Below, piece after piece: positions 41,697 through 51,231 of a stretch of 57,797 nucleotides of DNA. How positions within the stretch are numbered: the first letter of the stretch is position 1; every line of letters begins with the position of its first letter. The stretch is taken from NCBI GenBank assembly GCA_041744375.1, contig JBGTLA010000110.1:1-57797 (forward strand), given 5' to 3'. The position numbers and the translations under genes are program-made. The DNA comes from JBGTLA01 sp041744375. Lineage in GTDB: Bacteria; Actinomycetota; Acidimicrobiia; Spongiisociales; ZC4RG35. A model generated the notes under the pieces. That model was given only the letters and a program-made list of their open reading frames with translations. It did not search any database and was not told the DNA's origin.

Positions 41697-42596
41697 TCAA
41701 ACGGAGCCGCGCTCCCACGGTCGACGGGCGGCGGGGGAACTGGGCTGGTCGTCTTCAAAGTCCTCGTCTTCCTCGGCGGCATCGACCATTTTGTCGCTCT
41801 CCTCGACTTCCTCGCCTCCCTCCCCGGCGCCTTCGCCAGGATCTGTCGAGAGATGCTGACCATGGCCGGACGCCGGCGGCACTCCGTCGTCTTCGTCGGC
41901 GAGGTCTCCTTCGCCCTCGCCGACAATCTCGTCGACGGCGATCTCATCGACGTCGACGAACTCAGACACCGGCGCCTGCTCGACCTCCGGCTCGCCTTCC
42001 TCCGCCTCGGCCACTCCGGGGCCCGACTCGGAGTCGGAGCCGAACGGTGCCAACCCCTCGCCCACCTCTGCTTCCTCGTAATCATCGGCGCTGCCGGCAC
42101 CACCTGATGATCCGCCCACGCCTGCGATATCCTCCGAAGCGCGGGAGGCGACGGTGTCCATCTCGTCGAGGTCGGCGCCGACGGAGACCGCCAACTCGCC
42201 GACCCGGCGCCTGAGATCAGCCACCGTCGAGCGCATGCGGGCGATGTCCTGGGTGAGGCCGACTCGCTCGGCCTCGCGCTCAGCCCGGAGGCGCTCTGCT
42301 TCATCGTGGGCTTCCACCTCGATCTTGGCAGCCTCGGTGCGAGCGTCGGCGACGATCGAGTCGGCTTGCTTCTGGGCGGCCACCAAAGCCCGCGAGATGG
42401 CTGATTCGTCTTCTCCCCGGGTGGACAACTCTGCTTCGAGCGCCCGAATCCGGTCCTGGGCGTCGCGCACCCGTTGGTCGTAATCCTTGAGGGCGGCGAC
42501 TACTTCATCGAGGAAGTCGTCCACCTCATCCATGTTGTATCCCCTCAGCTCTGGGCCGAAGGTCTTTTGTTGGATGTCGATCGGTGTCAGTGGCAT
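41697..42596 (-). CDS. divIVA: DivIVA/Wag31 polar growth and division protein
   Basis: A 299-residue coiled-coil protein that marks poles and septa. The N-terminal LTPIDIQQKTFGPELRGYN is the lipid-binding domain of DivIVA. A coiled coil runs from about 25 to 150. The long C-terminal half is very acidic (DDYEEAEVGEGLAPF; SEFVDVDEIAVDEI) and ends with a basic tail. ATG at 42596. It closes the dcw cluster, as wag31 does in mycobacteria, where it directs tip growth. Confidence 0.93.
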   Translation of the reverse strand: MPLTPIDIQQKTFGPELRGYNMDEVDDFLDEVVAALKDYDQRVRDAQDRIRALEAELSTRGEDESAISRALVAAQKQADSIVADARTEAAKIEVEAHDEAERLRAEREAERVGLTQDIARMRSTVADLRRRVGELAVSVGADLDEMDTVASRASEDIAGVGGSSGGAGSADDYEEAEVGEGLAPFGSDSESGPGVAEAEEGEPEVEQAPVSEFVDVDEIAVDEIVGEGEGDLADEDDGVPPASGHGQHLSTDPGEGAGEGGEEVEESDKMVDAAEEDEDFEDDQPSSPAARRPWERGSV

Positions 42597-42653
42597 TGAG
42601 ACTCCCCTGAGTGGTCGGCCGAGGATACGGACATCAGCGCCGGTACCCAAGCA

Positions 42654-42908
42654 TCATCGGCACAGGATGCTGCGTAGGAACGAAAGGCCGATCAAGAGGA
42701 CCACCGGCGAAAGGTCGAGGGCTCCCCCGCCGAGTCGGACCGTCGGCATGACCCGGCGTAGCGGCAGGATGACGGGATAGATGATCCGGTCGAGGAGGAC
42801 GGTAACTCGAGCCAGCGGATGGGTGGAGGGCACGCGCACCCAGCTGAGGATCACCCAGAAGACGACCGTGAGCATGTAGAGGCTCAAAAGAGAGCAGATG
42901 AGGCCCAC
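42654..42908 (-). CDS. YggT-family small membrane protein
   Basis: An 84-residue protein with two helices and the family's loop PLARVTVLLDRIIYPVILPLRR-like with its basic end. YggT genes sit between sepF and divIVA in most Gram-positives; the protein is thought to help division or osmotic response. GTG at 42908, 2 bases after the sepF stop. Confidence 0.9.
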   Translation of the reverse strand: MGLICSLLSLYMLTVVFWVILSWVRVPSTHPLARVTVLLDRIIYPVILPLRRVMPTVRLGGGALDLSPVVLLIGLSFLRSILCR

Positions 42909-42910
42909 GA

Positions 42911-43453
42911 TCAGTCGAGATCGCCGACCTGGTACACACCAAGGCCGGCCAGCCGGTGCTTCTCGTCACGGGAGAGGGTGACGCGGGGCGGGAGGACCAG
43001 CACCAAGCCTTCGCCCACCTTGCGCATCGTCCCATCGAGCGCGTAGATGAGCCCGCTGGAGAAGTCGATGACCCGCCGCACCAGGTCGGGCTCGGCGCGG
43101 CGGAGGTCGAGCACGACCGGGACCTTGTCGCGTACCCGATCGGCCAGGACCTTGGCGTCACCGAATTCTTCCACCACCAACACATCGGATTGGACCTCGA
43201 CGGGGCGAACGGAACGGACCGACGAGCTCTCGCTCATGGCGGGGGCGCGGTTGGGTGGTTCGACCCGCCGCCCCTCGACGCTACTGACTCCCTCGATGCG
43301 TGCCGTCCGGTTGCGGGGACGCTCGGATGTGGGGGGCTCGGGGCGCGCCGCCGCCCCACCCCGGGTCTCCGGGGCCGGCTCGGCGTCGTAGCTCGGCTGG
43401 TCTTCGTCGACCAGCCCGAGATAGAGAAGCGCCTTAGAGAAGAGAGACGACAT
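42911..43453 (-). CDS. sepF: Cell division protein SepF
   Basis: A 180-residue protein. The N-terminus SSLFSKALLYLGLVDED forms the membrane-binding helix. A disordered linker of about 70 residues leads to the core (about 85-175, VLADRVRDKVPVVLDLR; RRVIDFSSGLIYALDG) that polymerises and anchors FtsZ. In actinobacteria SepF replaces FtsA/ZipA, and neither is in this cluster. It is near the 3' end of the operon, two genes before divIVA. Confidence 0.95.
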   Translation of the reverse strand: MSSLFSKALLYLGLVDEDQPSYDAEPAPETRGGAAARPEPPTSERPRNRTARIEGVSSVEGRRVEPPNRAPAMSESSSVRSVRPVEVQSDVLVVEEFGDAKVLADRVRDKVPVVLDLRRAEPDLVRRVIDFSSGLIYALDGTMRKVGEGLVLVLPPRVTLSRDEKHRLAGLGVYQVGDLD

Positions 43454-43464
43454 GAAATCCTCGG

Positions 43465-44127
43465 TTATGGGGAGTTGTGGTCTGGCTCAAAGATAGCCCG
43501 TCCGACCCGGATACACGTGGCACCCTCCTCGACGGCCACCTCGAAGTCATCGGTCATTCCCATCGACAGCTCGGTCACCGCCGGCAATTCCCCGGCGATC
43601 TCGTCGCGCAGTGTCGCCAGCGTCGAAAAGAAGGGGCGGGCCGCTTCTGGCTGCTCGACGATCGGGACGATCGCCATCAAGCCGACGACCGCCAACCCCA
43701 GGGCCGTCACTTCGGTGGCCAACGCCAAGGCACGCTCCGGTTCCACTCCCGATTTCTGCGGCTCCCGCCCGATGTTGACCTGCACGAAGACGGGCGGTGG
43801 CGGCCCCGGACCTTTCAGCCACGCCTCTGCCAATGACGCCCGGTCGACCGAATGGAGAACGGCGGCGGTGGGACGCACCACCCGGGCCTTGTTCGACTGG
43901 AGGTGCCCCACGAAGTGCCAGCGGATGTCTGAGGGGAGCGCCGCCGCCTTCTCCGCCAACTCGTTGGCGCGGTTCTCCCCGAAGTCCCGATGACCCGCCG
44001 CGTAAAGTTCTTTGATCGCCGCTATCGGCCGGCCCTTGCCGACAGCCACCACCGTCACGGCGGCGGGATCACGACCGGACCGGAGTGCCGCCGCCTCGAC
44101 TCGCGCCAGCACCGAGGCGAGGGTCAC
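43465..44127 (-). CDS. yggS: YggS-family PLP-homeostasis protein
   Basis: A 220-residue TIM-barrel PLP-binding protein. The PLP lysine lies in TVVAVGKGRP (the family usually has VSK). HFVGHLQSNKARVV and FVQVNIGREPQKSG are signatures. Near the end SMGMTDDFEVAVEEGAT is the phosphate-binding region. GTG at 44127 overlaps the pgeF stop by 4 bases. It has no catalytic role in the wall; it balances PLP and amino acids and is usually linked to sepF. Confidence 0.94.
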   Translation of the reverse strand: MTLASVLARVEAAALRSGRDPAAVTVVAVGKGRPIAAIKELYAAGHRDFGENRANELAEKAAALPSDIRWHFVGHLQSNKARVVRPTAAVLHSVDRASLAEAWLKGPGPPPPVFVQVNIGREPQKSGVEPERALALATEVTALGLAVVGLMAIVPIVEQPEAARPFFSTLATLRDEIAGELPAVTELSMGMTDDFEVAVEEGATCIRVGRAIFEPDHNSP

Positions 44128-44744
44128 AAGAGCCAACCCAGGGTCGCCATCCGCAGCGAGGACCCGTCGCGGCGGTGGCTGTGACCATCTCCGCAGGCGG
44201 TGCAACGTTCATCGACTTTCGTCGCTACGCCCTGGTTCTCCAGCTGCGCCTCGGCCTCGGCGGCCAAATCGACCGAGGGCGTACCCCAAGTGGTCTCGGT
44301 GACTCGGGGGGAGAAGATGCCGCTCACGTCGGCGCCCACTTCGAAACAACACGGACCGATCCCCGGCCCGATGTACGCCGCGACCGCTCCGTGGCCGAGA
44401 CGTCGGCACGCGGCAACGCTGGCCTCGACCACACCGGCCGCCAGGCCCCGCCATCCGGCATGAGCCACACCCACCACACCCGGCCCGATCAACACGATTC
44501 CCAGGCAGTCGGCCGTGAAGACCGCCAGCGGAAGCCGACGTCGGGTGGTGACCAGGGCATCGCCCGCCCCCGCCGCACCTGGAGCTTGCACGACGTGCAC
44601 GGCCGAGCCGTGGACCTGGTTGACAAGAGCCCACTGTTCGCCGATACCCAACCTGGCCGCGACGGCCGCCCGGGCCACCGGGTCGGCGCGCATGTCGCCG
44701 TCGTCGGCCCAGGTGAATGCCACCCCCGGGGCCGGCTGGATCAT
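44124..44744 (-). CDS. pgeF: Peptidoglycan editing factor PgeF (laccase-domain)
   Basis: A 206-residue Cu/Zn-oxidase-fold protein that removes wrongly added L-Ser from UDP-MurNAc peptides in the founding case. The metal/catalytic residues lie in NQVHGSAVH, FTADCLGIVL, VAHAGWRGL and IGPGIGPCCFEV. ATG at 44744 overlaps the ftsZ stop by 4 bases. It is also annotated as YfiH or polyphenol oxidase. Confidence 0.94.
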   Translation of the reverse strand: MIQPAPGVAFTWADDGDMRADPVARAAVAARLGIGEQWALVNQVHGSAVHVVQAPGAAGAGDALVTTRRRLPLAVFTADCLGIVLIGPGVVGVAHAGWRGLAAGVVEASVAACRRLGHGAVAAYIGPGIGPCCFEVGADVSGIFSPRVTETTWGTPSVDLAAEAEAQLENQGVATKVDERCTACGDGHSHRRDGSSLRMATLGWLL

Positions 44745-45826
44745 CCCTGGACGAAGGTGGGGATGTCGAGGTCGTCTTGGCCGTCGCCATCGGTGAGGCG
44801 CCGTCGGCCACTGGATTCGGTCTGGGCCCGGGACGACGGTGGGGTCGGCGAGCTCGCCCGGCGGCTGCGGGCTTTGTCGAACCCGGCGGCGATGACCGTC
44901 ACCCTGATCTCCTCGCCCAGTTCATCGTCCACCAACGCCCCGAAAATGATCTCGGCTTCGTCGTCGGCGTGCTCGGCGACCACCTTGGCGGCGGCAGTCG
45001 CCTCGTGGAGCGTCATGTTCGACGGTCCGGCGATGGACAGGAGCACACCGCGGGCACCGTCCATCGAGGCCTCCAACATGGGACTGGAGATGGCGCGCTG
45101 GGCGGCTTGGGTAGCTCGATTCTCGCCGCTGGCGCGCCCGATCCCCATGACGGCCGTGCCGGCTTCGGCCATGACCGTCTTCACGTCCGCGAAGTCGACA
45201 TTGATGAGGCCGGGGGTGGTGATGAGATCGGTGATACCGGAGACCCCGTTCATCAGTACCTCGTCGGCGAGACGAAACGTTTCGGTGATGGGCGCATCGG
45301 GGTCGCCCACATCCAAGAGCCGATCGTTGGGGATAACGATGAGCGTGTCCACTGCCTCGCGGAGTGCCTGAATGCCCTCTTCGGCATGAAGGGCCCGGCG
45401 CCGGCCCTCGAACCCGAAGGGCCGGGTGACCACCCCCACCGTCAGCGCCCCCAGGTTGCGCGCCACCTCGGCCACAATGGGAGCCCCACCGGTTCCTGTC
45501 CCGCCTCCCTCGCCGGCCGTGATGAAGACCATGTCGGATCCCTTGAGCACCTCTTCGAGCTCCTGACGATGGGCCTCGGCCGCCGAACGTCCCACCTCGG
45601 GGTTGGCCCCCGCTCCCAATCCCCGGGTTATGTCCCGGCCCATGTCGACTTTGACGTCGGCATCCGACATCAGCAGGGCCTGGGCATCGGTGTTAAGGGC
45701 GATGAACTCGACACCCCGCACACCCGCCTCCACCATGCGATTGACGGCGTTGACGCCGCCCCCTCCCACCCCGATGACCTTGATGACCGCCAGGTAAGTT
45801 CCGGCCGAACCGGATCGGTTGCTCAT
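44741..45826 (-). CDS. ftsZ: Cell division GTPase FtsZ
   Basis: A 361-residue tubulin homologue that forms the Z ring. The nucleotide site includes IGVGGGGVNAVNRM and the T4 loop GEGGGTGTGGAP. The T7 loop region has NVDFADVKTVM. A variable linker (about 318-350) leads to the C-terminal peptide DDLDIPTFVQ that binds SepF and other partners. GGAGG precedes the ATG at 45826; in-frame sequence to 45901 is unlikely to be coding. Confidence 0.97.
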   Translation of the reverse strand: MSNRSGSAGTYLAVIKVIGVGGGGVNAVNRMVEAGVRGVEFIALNTDAQALLMSDADVKVDMGRDITRGLGAGANPEVGRSAAEAHRQELEEVLKGSDMVFITAGEGGGTGTGGAPIVAEVARNLGALTVGVVTRPFGFEGRRRALHAEEGIQALREAVDTLIVIPNDRLLDVGDPDAPITETFRLADEVLMNGVSGITDLITTPGLINVDFADVKTVMAEAGTAVMGIGRASGENRATQAAQRAISSPMLEASMDGARGVLLSIAGPSNMTLHEATAAAKVVAEHADDEAEIIFGALVDDELGEEIRVTVIAAGFDKARSRRASSPTPPSSRAQTESSGRRRLTDGDGQDDLDIPTFVQG

Positions 45827-45919
45827 TGCCAAACCTCCATTGTGACCAGTGTGTACCTGAACCTTTACACGAGGTCGAGGTCTACGTAAACCTCTTACCA
45901 CTAAGCCTCTACTTGAAGT
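45827..45919 (-). promoter_or_regulatory. ftsZ leader with palindromic motifs
   Basis: The 93 bases between ftsQ and ftsZ are AT-richer than their surroundings. They contain the near-palindrome GGTTTACGTAGACC, a doubled ACCTCG and an inverted GTGTA...TACAC pair, all upstream of GGAGG. It is the only sizeable gap from murD to sepF and so the likely place for a separate ftsZ promoter. No clear -10/-35 pair stands out. Confidence 0.4.
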
Positions 45920-46723
45920 TCAGGGTTCGGACCCATCACCGTTGCTTTCGTTCTCTTCGGGAGCTTCGTCCGCGGTCCTACCCATCCCCGGTCCGAGCAC
46001 CGCCGGCGACGTCGGGGCGACCACGGTGATGATCGACCCTGGCTCCAAGCCCTGGCTCAGCAACTCGGCGGCGACGACCGCCTTGTCGGCCATTTCAAAG
46101 GGACGGCCCAGCCGGACTAGGAATCCGGCCACCGTCGCCTCGAGACCTTCCTCCCCCACTCGCACCGAGGCATCTCCCCTCCGCTCGGGAGGAAGAGCCA
46201 CCAGGAAGTCCACAGCCCCGATGACGTCGAGGTCGTCGGCGCCCGACTCTGAGTCGACCGACGAGAAGTCGGCCTCCGGCAGGACCGGATCCGGGGCCGG
46301 CGTCGATTGGAGGACGACGGCGTCGGCCGCCACCAGCGACCAACCGTCGGCAAACCGTACCGACACCGCCGGGGTGCGCTCGGTGACCTCCACCACGACG
46401 GAGGTGGGCCAGCTACGCGCTACTCGGGCCTCGGCCACCCAGGGGTGTTGCCCGAGGGCTACTTGGGCGGCCTCGACGTCGAGGACCACCATCGGGCGGC
46501 CTTCGACGATGTCGTGGGCGGCCAGGATCGCTTCGGCATCGACATGGGAGGTGCCGAGCACCGTGATCTGGCCGACTGAAAGGAACGGCGACTGGAGCAC
46601 CCATGCCGCCACCGCCCCGCAGGCCACCACCGCCAACAGTCTGATGAGGCGCGTCAGGTTGGAACGGGCGCGGTCCTCGGCCACTCGGCGCCGGCGGTCT
46701 TCGAGGCGCGGGTCGATGGTCAT
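45920..46723 (-). CDS. ftsQ: Cell division protein FtsQ
   Basis: A 267-residue bitopic divisome protein. A cytoplasmic N-terminus (about 1-28) is followed by one helix (LIRLLAVVACGAVAAWVL), a POTRA domain (about 50-118; ITVLGTSHVDAEAILAA, HPWVAEARVARSWPTSV) and the beta domain. The acidic C-terminal tail (EAPEENESNGDG) is disordered. ATG at 46723 overlaps the murB stop by 4 bases. Confidence 0.92.
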   Translation of the reverse strand: MTIDPRLEDRRRRVAEDRARSNLTRLIRLLAVVACGAVAAWVLQSPFLSVGQITVLGTSHVDAEAILAAHDIVEGRPMVVLDVEAAQVALGQHPWVAEARVARSWPTSVVVEVTERTPAVSVRFADGWSLVAADAVVLQSTPAPDPVLPEADFSSVDSESGADDLDVIGAVDFLVALPPERRGDASVRVGEEGLEATVAGFLVRLGRPFEMADKAVVAAELLSQGLEPGSIITVVAPTSPAVLGPGMGRTADEAPEENESNGDGSEP

Positions 46724-47628
46724 TCGTCCGAACCGAAACCGACGTATTGGATCTCTCGCTCCAACATGATTCCTGTATCTGTGGCCACTCTCGCCTGCAC
46801 GGCGTCGATGAGTGCCTTCACGTCGGAGGCCCGAGCTCCGGCTTCGGCCTCGATGAAGTTGGCGTGTCGTGGCGACACCCGCACCTTGCCCATGGTGAAA
46901 CCCTTGAGACCCAGTCGGTCCAAAATGGCAGCGGCAGCATCGGAGGACGGGTTCTTGAACACGGACCCGGCGTTGAGGGTGCCTCCCGGCTGGTGGCGGC
47001 GCCGCCACCGCGTCACCTCCAACATGGCTGCCCGGGCCCGGTCGGGATCGGTGGTCTCCGTGGCGAAACGACCGGAGGTCACCACGTCGGTCGGTGCCAG
47101 GTTGGAATGGCGGTAGGAGAGGTCGAGGTCGGTGGGCGATCGGCGCTCGGTCTCCCCAGTGACGAGGGACAACACGTCGGCTTCGATGAGAGAGTCGGCG
47201 ATCTCGAATCCGAAGCAGCCGGCGTTCTGGCGCACCGCCCCACCCACGCTACCCGGTACCCCCACACACCATTCGAGGCCACCCCTCCCGGCGTCGGCTG
47301 CGCCACGGGCCAGACGGGGAAGCGACAAAGCCGCCCCGGCGTGGACGGCTCCCGCTTCGCCGATCGCCATGGATGCAAAGCCGGGGCCGAGCCTCACCAC
47401 CACACCCTCGAAACCGTCATCGCACACCAAGACGTTGGAGCCGCGCCCCAGGATCAGGATGGGGCGAGGATCATCGACGTTGGCTCGGGCCACACGGGCG
47501 AGGGCATCGGTGTCGAAGGCTTCTATATACACCCGGGCGGGGCCACCCAGCTTGTAGGTGGTGTGTGGGGCCAGGGGAACGTCGGTCTGGGCCTCACCGG
47601 ATGCCACGAGATCCTCCCAGGTGGTCAT
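46720..47628 (-). CDS. murB: UDP-N-acetylenolpyruvoylglucosamine reductase
   Basis: A 302-residue FAD enzyme that makes UDP-MurNAc with NADPH. The FAD site includes ILGRGSNVLV and GVPGSVGGAVRQNAG. The catalytic Ser lies in AGSVFKNP and the Tyr in SYRHSNL, a type I arrangement. ATG at 47628 overlaps the murC stop by 4 bases; upstream in-frame sequence is murC's shadow. Confidence 0.96.
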   Translation of the reverse strand: MTTWEDLVASGEAQTDVPLAPHTTYKLGGPARVYIEAFDTDALARVARANVDDPRPILILGRGSNVLVCDDGFEGVVVRLGPGFASMAIGEAGAVHAGAALSLPRLARGAADAGRGGLEWCVGVPGSVGGAVRQNAGCFGFEIADSLIEADVLSLVTGETERRSPTDLDLSYRHSNLAPTDVVTSGRFATETTDPDRARAAMLEVTRWRRRHQPGGTLNAGSVFKNPSSDAAAAILDRLGLKGFTMGKVRVSPRHANFIEAEAGARASDVKALIDAVQARVATDTGIMLEREIQYVGFGSDE

Positions 47629-49001
47629 CGTCGGAGGGCGCTCGCCCGCGCTTCGAGGGCATGGGCGAGCTCTCCCGCCACGAGGGTGATGTCGCCCGCA
47701 CCCATCGTCACCACCAGATCGCCTGGTTCCACCAGGTCGACCAGCCGGGCGGCCACATCGCTGCGGTGGGCGACATAGTGCACTTGCGTCGCTCCCGCCC
47801 TCTCGGCGGCAGCCGCCACCAACCGCCCGGTCACCCCGGGGATGGGCGCCTCGCGCGCCCCGTACACATCGGTCACGACCACACCGTCTGCGAGGGCCAG
47901 CGCCGACCCGAATTGACGCTGCAACTCGAGAGTTCGGCTGTAGAGGTGCGGCTGGAAAACCACCCACACCCGCTCGGCCCCGAGGCTCGCCGCCTCGCGA
48001 AGGGTGGCCGTCACCTCTGTGGGATGGTGGGCGTAGTCGTCCACGATGCGCACACCCTCAATCACACCGCGGGACTCGAAACGACGTCTCACTCCCAAGA
48101 ACCCGGCCAGCCCGGCCGCCGCCTCCTCCAGCGGCCGGCCCATCTCACCCAGCAAGGCCAAAGCTCCGGCGGCATTGAGGACGGCATGAAAACCGGGCCG
48201 GGGAATGTCTACGGTGATATCGACACTCGGCCCCGACAGCCGGAAGGTGCCGCGCCCTTGATGCGGCGCAAAGTCGTGAACACGCCATCGGCAGTCCCGA
48301 GAGGACCCGTACGTGAGCGACCCGGTGCGCTCAGCCACCCTCCGGGCGCCGGGGTCGTCCGCACAGGCGAGGACTGGCCCGTCCACGGCCCGCACTACGC
48401 GTACGAAACTCTCCTCGACCTCGTCGGCCGTCCCGAAGTGGTCGAGATGGTCGGCCTCGACGTTGGTCACGATCAGACCGCATAGTCGGACATGCTCGAA
48501 GGTACCGAACGCCTCGTCGACCTCGAGCACGAGCAGATCGTCGGCACCGAGGTGGGCATTGGTGCCCAGGCCAACAACCTCTCCTCCCACGATGAACGAG
48601 GGGTCCCCTCCGGCCGCTCGCAGGGCCGTCACCAGCAGGGCGGTGGTGGTGGTCTTGCCGTGGGTTCCGCTCGGCCCGATGGTGGGTATCGAGGCGGTCA
48701 CCGCCTCGAGCAGCTGCGGGCGGCGCCACACTTGGACTTTGGCCCGGCGCGCCGCCCTCAGCTCGGGATCGTCCTCGGGAACGGCCGAGGAGGCCACCAC
48801 CAGCTCGACCCCGGCCATCGCCTCCGCCCGGTGCCCCTCCCACACCTGCACTCCCAGCTCCCCGAGAGCTCCCAGCGTCGCCCCGGCTCGCAAATCAGAT
48901 CCCGACATGTCGTGGCCCTGGGCGGCGAGGACCTTGGCCAGGGCGCTCATGCCCGCTCCTGCCACTCCGATGAGATGGATTCGATTCGGTAGCGTCGTCA
49001 C
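47625..49001 (-). CDS. murC: UDP-MurNAc:L-alanine ligase
   Basis: A 458-residue Mur ligase adding the first L-Ala. N-terminal IHLIGVAGAGMSALAKVL binds UDP. The ATP loop is GPSGTHGKTTTTALL. DYAHHPTEV near 330 is MurC-specific. GTG at 49001 overlaps the murG stop by 4 bases; the in-frame ATG-like extension to 49070 is not needed. Confidence 0.96.
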   Translation of the reverse strand: MTTLPNRIHLIGVAGAGMSALAKVLAAQGHDMSGSDLRAGATLGALGELGVQVWEGHRAEAMAGVELVVASSAVPEDDPELRAARRAKVQVWRRPQLLEAVTASIPTIGPSGTHGKTTTTALLVTALRAAGGDPSFIVGGEVVGLGTNAHLGADDLLVLEVDEAFGTFEHVRLCGLIVTNVEADHLDHFGTADEVEESFVRVVRAVDGPVLACADDPGARRVAERTGSLTYGSSRDCRWRVHDFAPHQGRGTFRLSGPSVDITVDIPRPGFHAVLNAAGALALLGEMGRPLEEAAAGLAGFLGVRRRFESRGVIEGVRIVDDYAHHPTEVTATLREAASLGAERVWVVFQPHLYSRTLELQRQFGSALALADGVVVTDVYGAREAPIPGVTGRLVAAAAERAGATQVHYVAHRSDVAARLVDLVEPGDLVVTMGAGDITLVAGELAHALEARASALRR

Positions 49002-50077
49002 GAGCCGGCCATCTCGATCATGGCCGAAGCCACTGTCGCCGCCGCTCGGGGTCGCGCCAGAGTGAGACAAGCTGCAGCCATCGCGGTCCGCCGCTCGGTG
49101 TCTACGGCCAACCTCGCCACCACCTCGGGGAGCGACGTCAGGTCGGCCTCGGCCACGATCACGGCTGCCCCTGCCGCCTCCAAGGCACGGGCGTTGGCCA
49201 ACTGGTGACCACCCGACCCGAACCCGCCGGGAACGAGCACCGATGGAGTGGCGGTGGCGGTCAGCTCGGCCACCGAGCCGCCGGCGCGCGCGATGACGAA
49301 ATCACTGGCGGCATAGAAGCGTTCCATCTCGCGACAGAAGTCCAGCACCACCCATGGGAGGGGCGAAACCCGGGCCGCACTCTCCATTTCACGTGCGCCC
49401 CGGCCGGCCAGGTGAAGGAACTGGACCGGTGGGCCCGCCCAGGTTGCGATCATGGCGGCGACGGCGGCGTTGATGGCACCGGCTCCCAACGAACCCCCGA
49501 AGACTCCCACCACTGGAGCGTCCTCGGTCAATCCAAAGTGGGCTCGGGACTCGTCGCTGATTCTGTCGCGCTGGAAACAGGCCAAGGAGCTGCGGATGGG
49601 GTTGCCCACCCACTCTCCCGAACTGAGGCCATGGGTGGACGGGAAAGCTGTGAAGACCCGCTCGGACATTGGCGCCATGACCCGGTTGGCCAGGCCCGCC
49701 CCGGCGTTCTGCTCCGCAATGGCCAGCCGGGCGCCGCGACGTCGGGCGGCAATGCCGGCCGGAATGGTCACGTACCCGCCCAGGCCCAACAAGACTTTGA
49801 CCAGCCGTCGTTCGAGCTCGGATCCGATAGCCGAAACGGCGCGAGCAACGATCATCGGGACGGACAGGTTGGTGAGGGTGAAACGACGCTGCAGGCCTGC
49901 CAACTCGACACCCAGGAAAGGGAACCCCTTCTCGGGATACACCGCCGCTTCCAAGCGGTCACCACCCACGAAGAGGATCTTCGCCTGGTCCACGCCCGCC
50001 TCCATCAGCGCCTCTCCCACCGCCAGACCCGGGTAGACGTGTCCTCCGGTACCGGCGGCGGCGATGGCGAAGGTCAC
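48998..50077 (-). CDS. murG: UDP-GlcNAc:lipid I transferase
   Basis: A 359-residue GT-B glycosyltransferase at the inner face of the membrane that makes lipid II. Signatures are the N-terminal AAAGTGGHVYPGLAV, IAEQNAGAGLANR, FGGSLGA and ARAGGSVAELTA. GTG at 50077 overlaps the ftsW stop by 4 bases. Length is typical. Confidence 0.96.
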   Translation of the reverse strand: MTFAIAAAGTGGHVYPGLAVGEALMEAGVDQAKILFVGGDRLEAAVYPEKGFPFLGVELAGLQRRFTLTNLSVPMIVARAVSAIGSELERRLVKVLLGLGGYVTIPAGIAARRRGARLAIAEQNAGAGLANRVMAPMSERVFTAFPSTHGLSSGEWVGNPIRSSLACFQRDRISDESRAHFGLTEDAPVVGVFGGSLGAGAINAAVAAMIATWAGPPVQFLHLAGRGAREMESAARVSPLPWVVLDFCREMERFYAASDFVIARAGGSVAELTATATPSVLVPGGFGSGGHQLANARALEAAGAAVIVAEADLTSLPEVVARLAVDTERRTAMAAACLTLARPRAAATVASAMIEMAGS

Positions 50078-51231
50078 GGCTTTCCGCCCTGTTGCGAGAT
50101 GTTGACCAACACCCCCAGGGCCGCCATCGACATGATGAGGGCCGTGCTCCCGAAACTGACGAACGGGAGGGCGATCCCCGTGATGGGAATGGCACCCAAG
50201 ACACCACCGATGTTGATGAGGGCCTGCACGGACAGCCAAGCGGTGATACCTGCGGCAAGCATTCGCCCGAGGCGGTCGGGGGCGCGTCCGGCCACCATCC
50301 AACCCACCACGCCCAGAACAGAGAAGAGCCCGATGACCGTCATGGCTCCCACCAGTCCCGTCTCCTCGCCGATGATGGCGAAGATGAAATCGGTGTGGGC
50401 ATTGGGCAGATAGAACCACCGGGCCCGGCTCGCCCCGAGACCAACTCCGAACAAGCCGCCATCGCCGAGGGCGTAATAGCCCTGTATCAATTGATATCCC
50501 TCGGTGGAGGAGTTGGCCCACGGGTCCAAGAACCCGGTGATGCGATCGACCCGATAGTCGGCGGCGAGGGCGAGGATCCCGGCCACCAAGACGGCACCCA
50601 CAGCCAGGCCGAGTACATAGCGGGCAGGTGCGGGGCTCACCCACAAGACGGCCAAGGCGGCAGCTCCGATGAGCACCGCCGTGCCCAGGTCGGGTTGAGC
50701 CATGACGAGAGCCCCAATGACTCCGACGACGAACACCACCGGGACCACGAAATGCGCGACCGTGTGGAGACGGCGGTACTTCCGCTCCATCAGGACGGCC
50801 AACAACACGATCACGGAGAACTTGGCGAGCTCCGAGGGCTGGAAGTTGAAACCGCCGATGGCGATCCAGCGTCGCGCTCCCCCGCCTTCGATGCCGATCA
50901 CCAACACCGCCACCATGGCCACCACGGTCACGACATACATGGGAAGTGCCAGTGTCCGGTAGGAGCGGTACGGCACACGGGCGGTCACAGCCATCGCCAA
51001 CAATCCGATGCCCACCCCCATGAGCTGCCGCTTGAAGAAGTGGAGTCGGTCGGCCGTCTGGGTGATCCCCACCGTCGAGGAGGCCGACATGGTGGCGCCC
51101 AGGCCGATCACGATCAGCACCACGGCGACCAGCAACAAGAGGGTGGTGGTGCGACTGTTGGCGCGCACCCGGTCGGCCCGCTGCCGGGCCGCGGTCCGGA
51201 TCCGGGCGATGGAAGTCACGTTGCTCGTCAC
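50074..51231 (-). CDS. ftsW: Septal peptidoglycan polymerase FtsW
   Basis: A 385-residue SEDS protein with ten helices that polymerises lipid II at the septum with its partner FtsI. Signatures are GGARRWIAIGGFNFQPSE-like, AQPDLGTAVLI, LGLGASRARWFYLPNAHTDF and FVSFGSTALI. GTG at 51231. The N-terminus is basic. The paired class B PBP is at 55126-56868. Confidence 0.95.
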   Translation of the reverse strand: MTSNVTSIARIRTAARQRADRVRANSRTTTLLLLVAVVLIVIGLGATMSASSTVGITQTADRLHFFKRQLMGVGIGLLAMAVTARVPYRSYRTLALPMYVVTVVAMVAVLVIGIEGGGARRWIAIGGFNFQPSELAKFSVIVLLAVLMERKYRRLHTVAHFVVPVVFVVGVIGALVMAQPDLGTAVLIGAAALAVLWVSPAPARYVLGLAVGAVLVAGILALAADYRVDRITGFLDPWANSSTEGYQLIQGYYALGDGGLFGVGLGASRARWFYLPNAHTDFIFAIIGEETGLVGAMTVIGLFSVLGVVGWMVAGRAPDRLGRMLAAGITAWLSVQALINIGGVLGAIPITGIALPFVSFGSTALIMSMAALGVLVNISQQGGKP

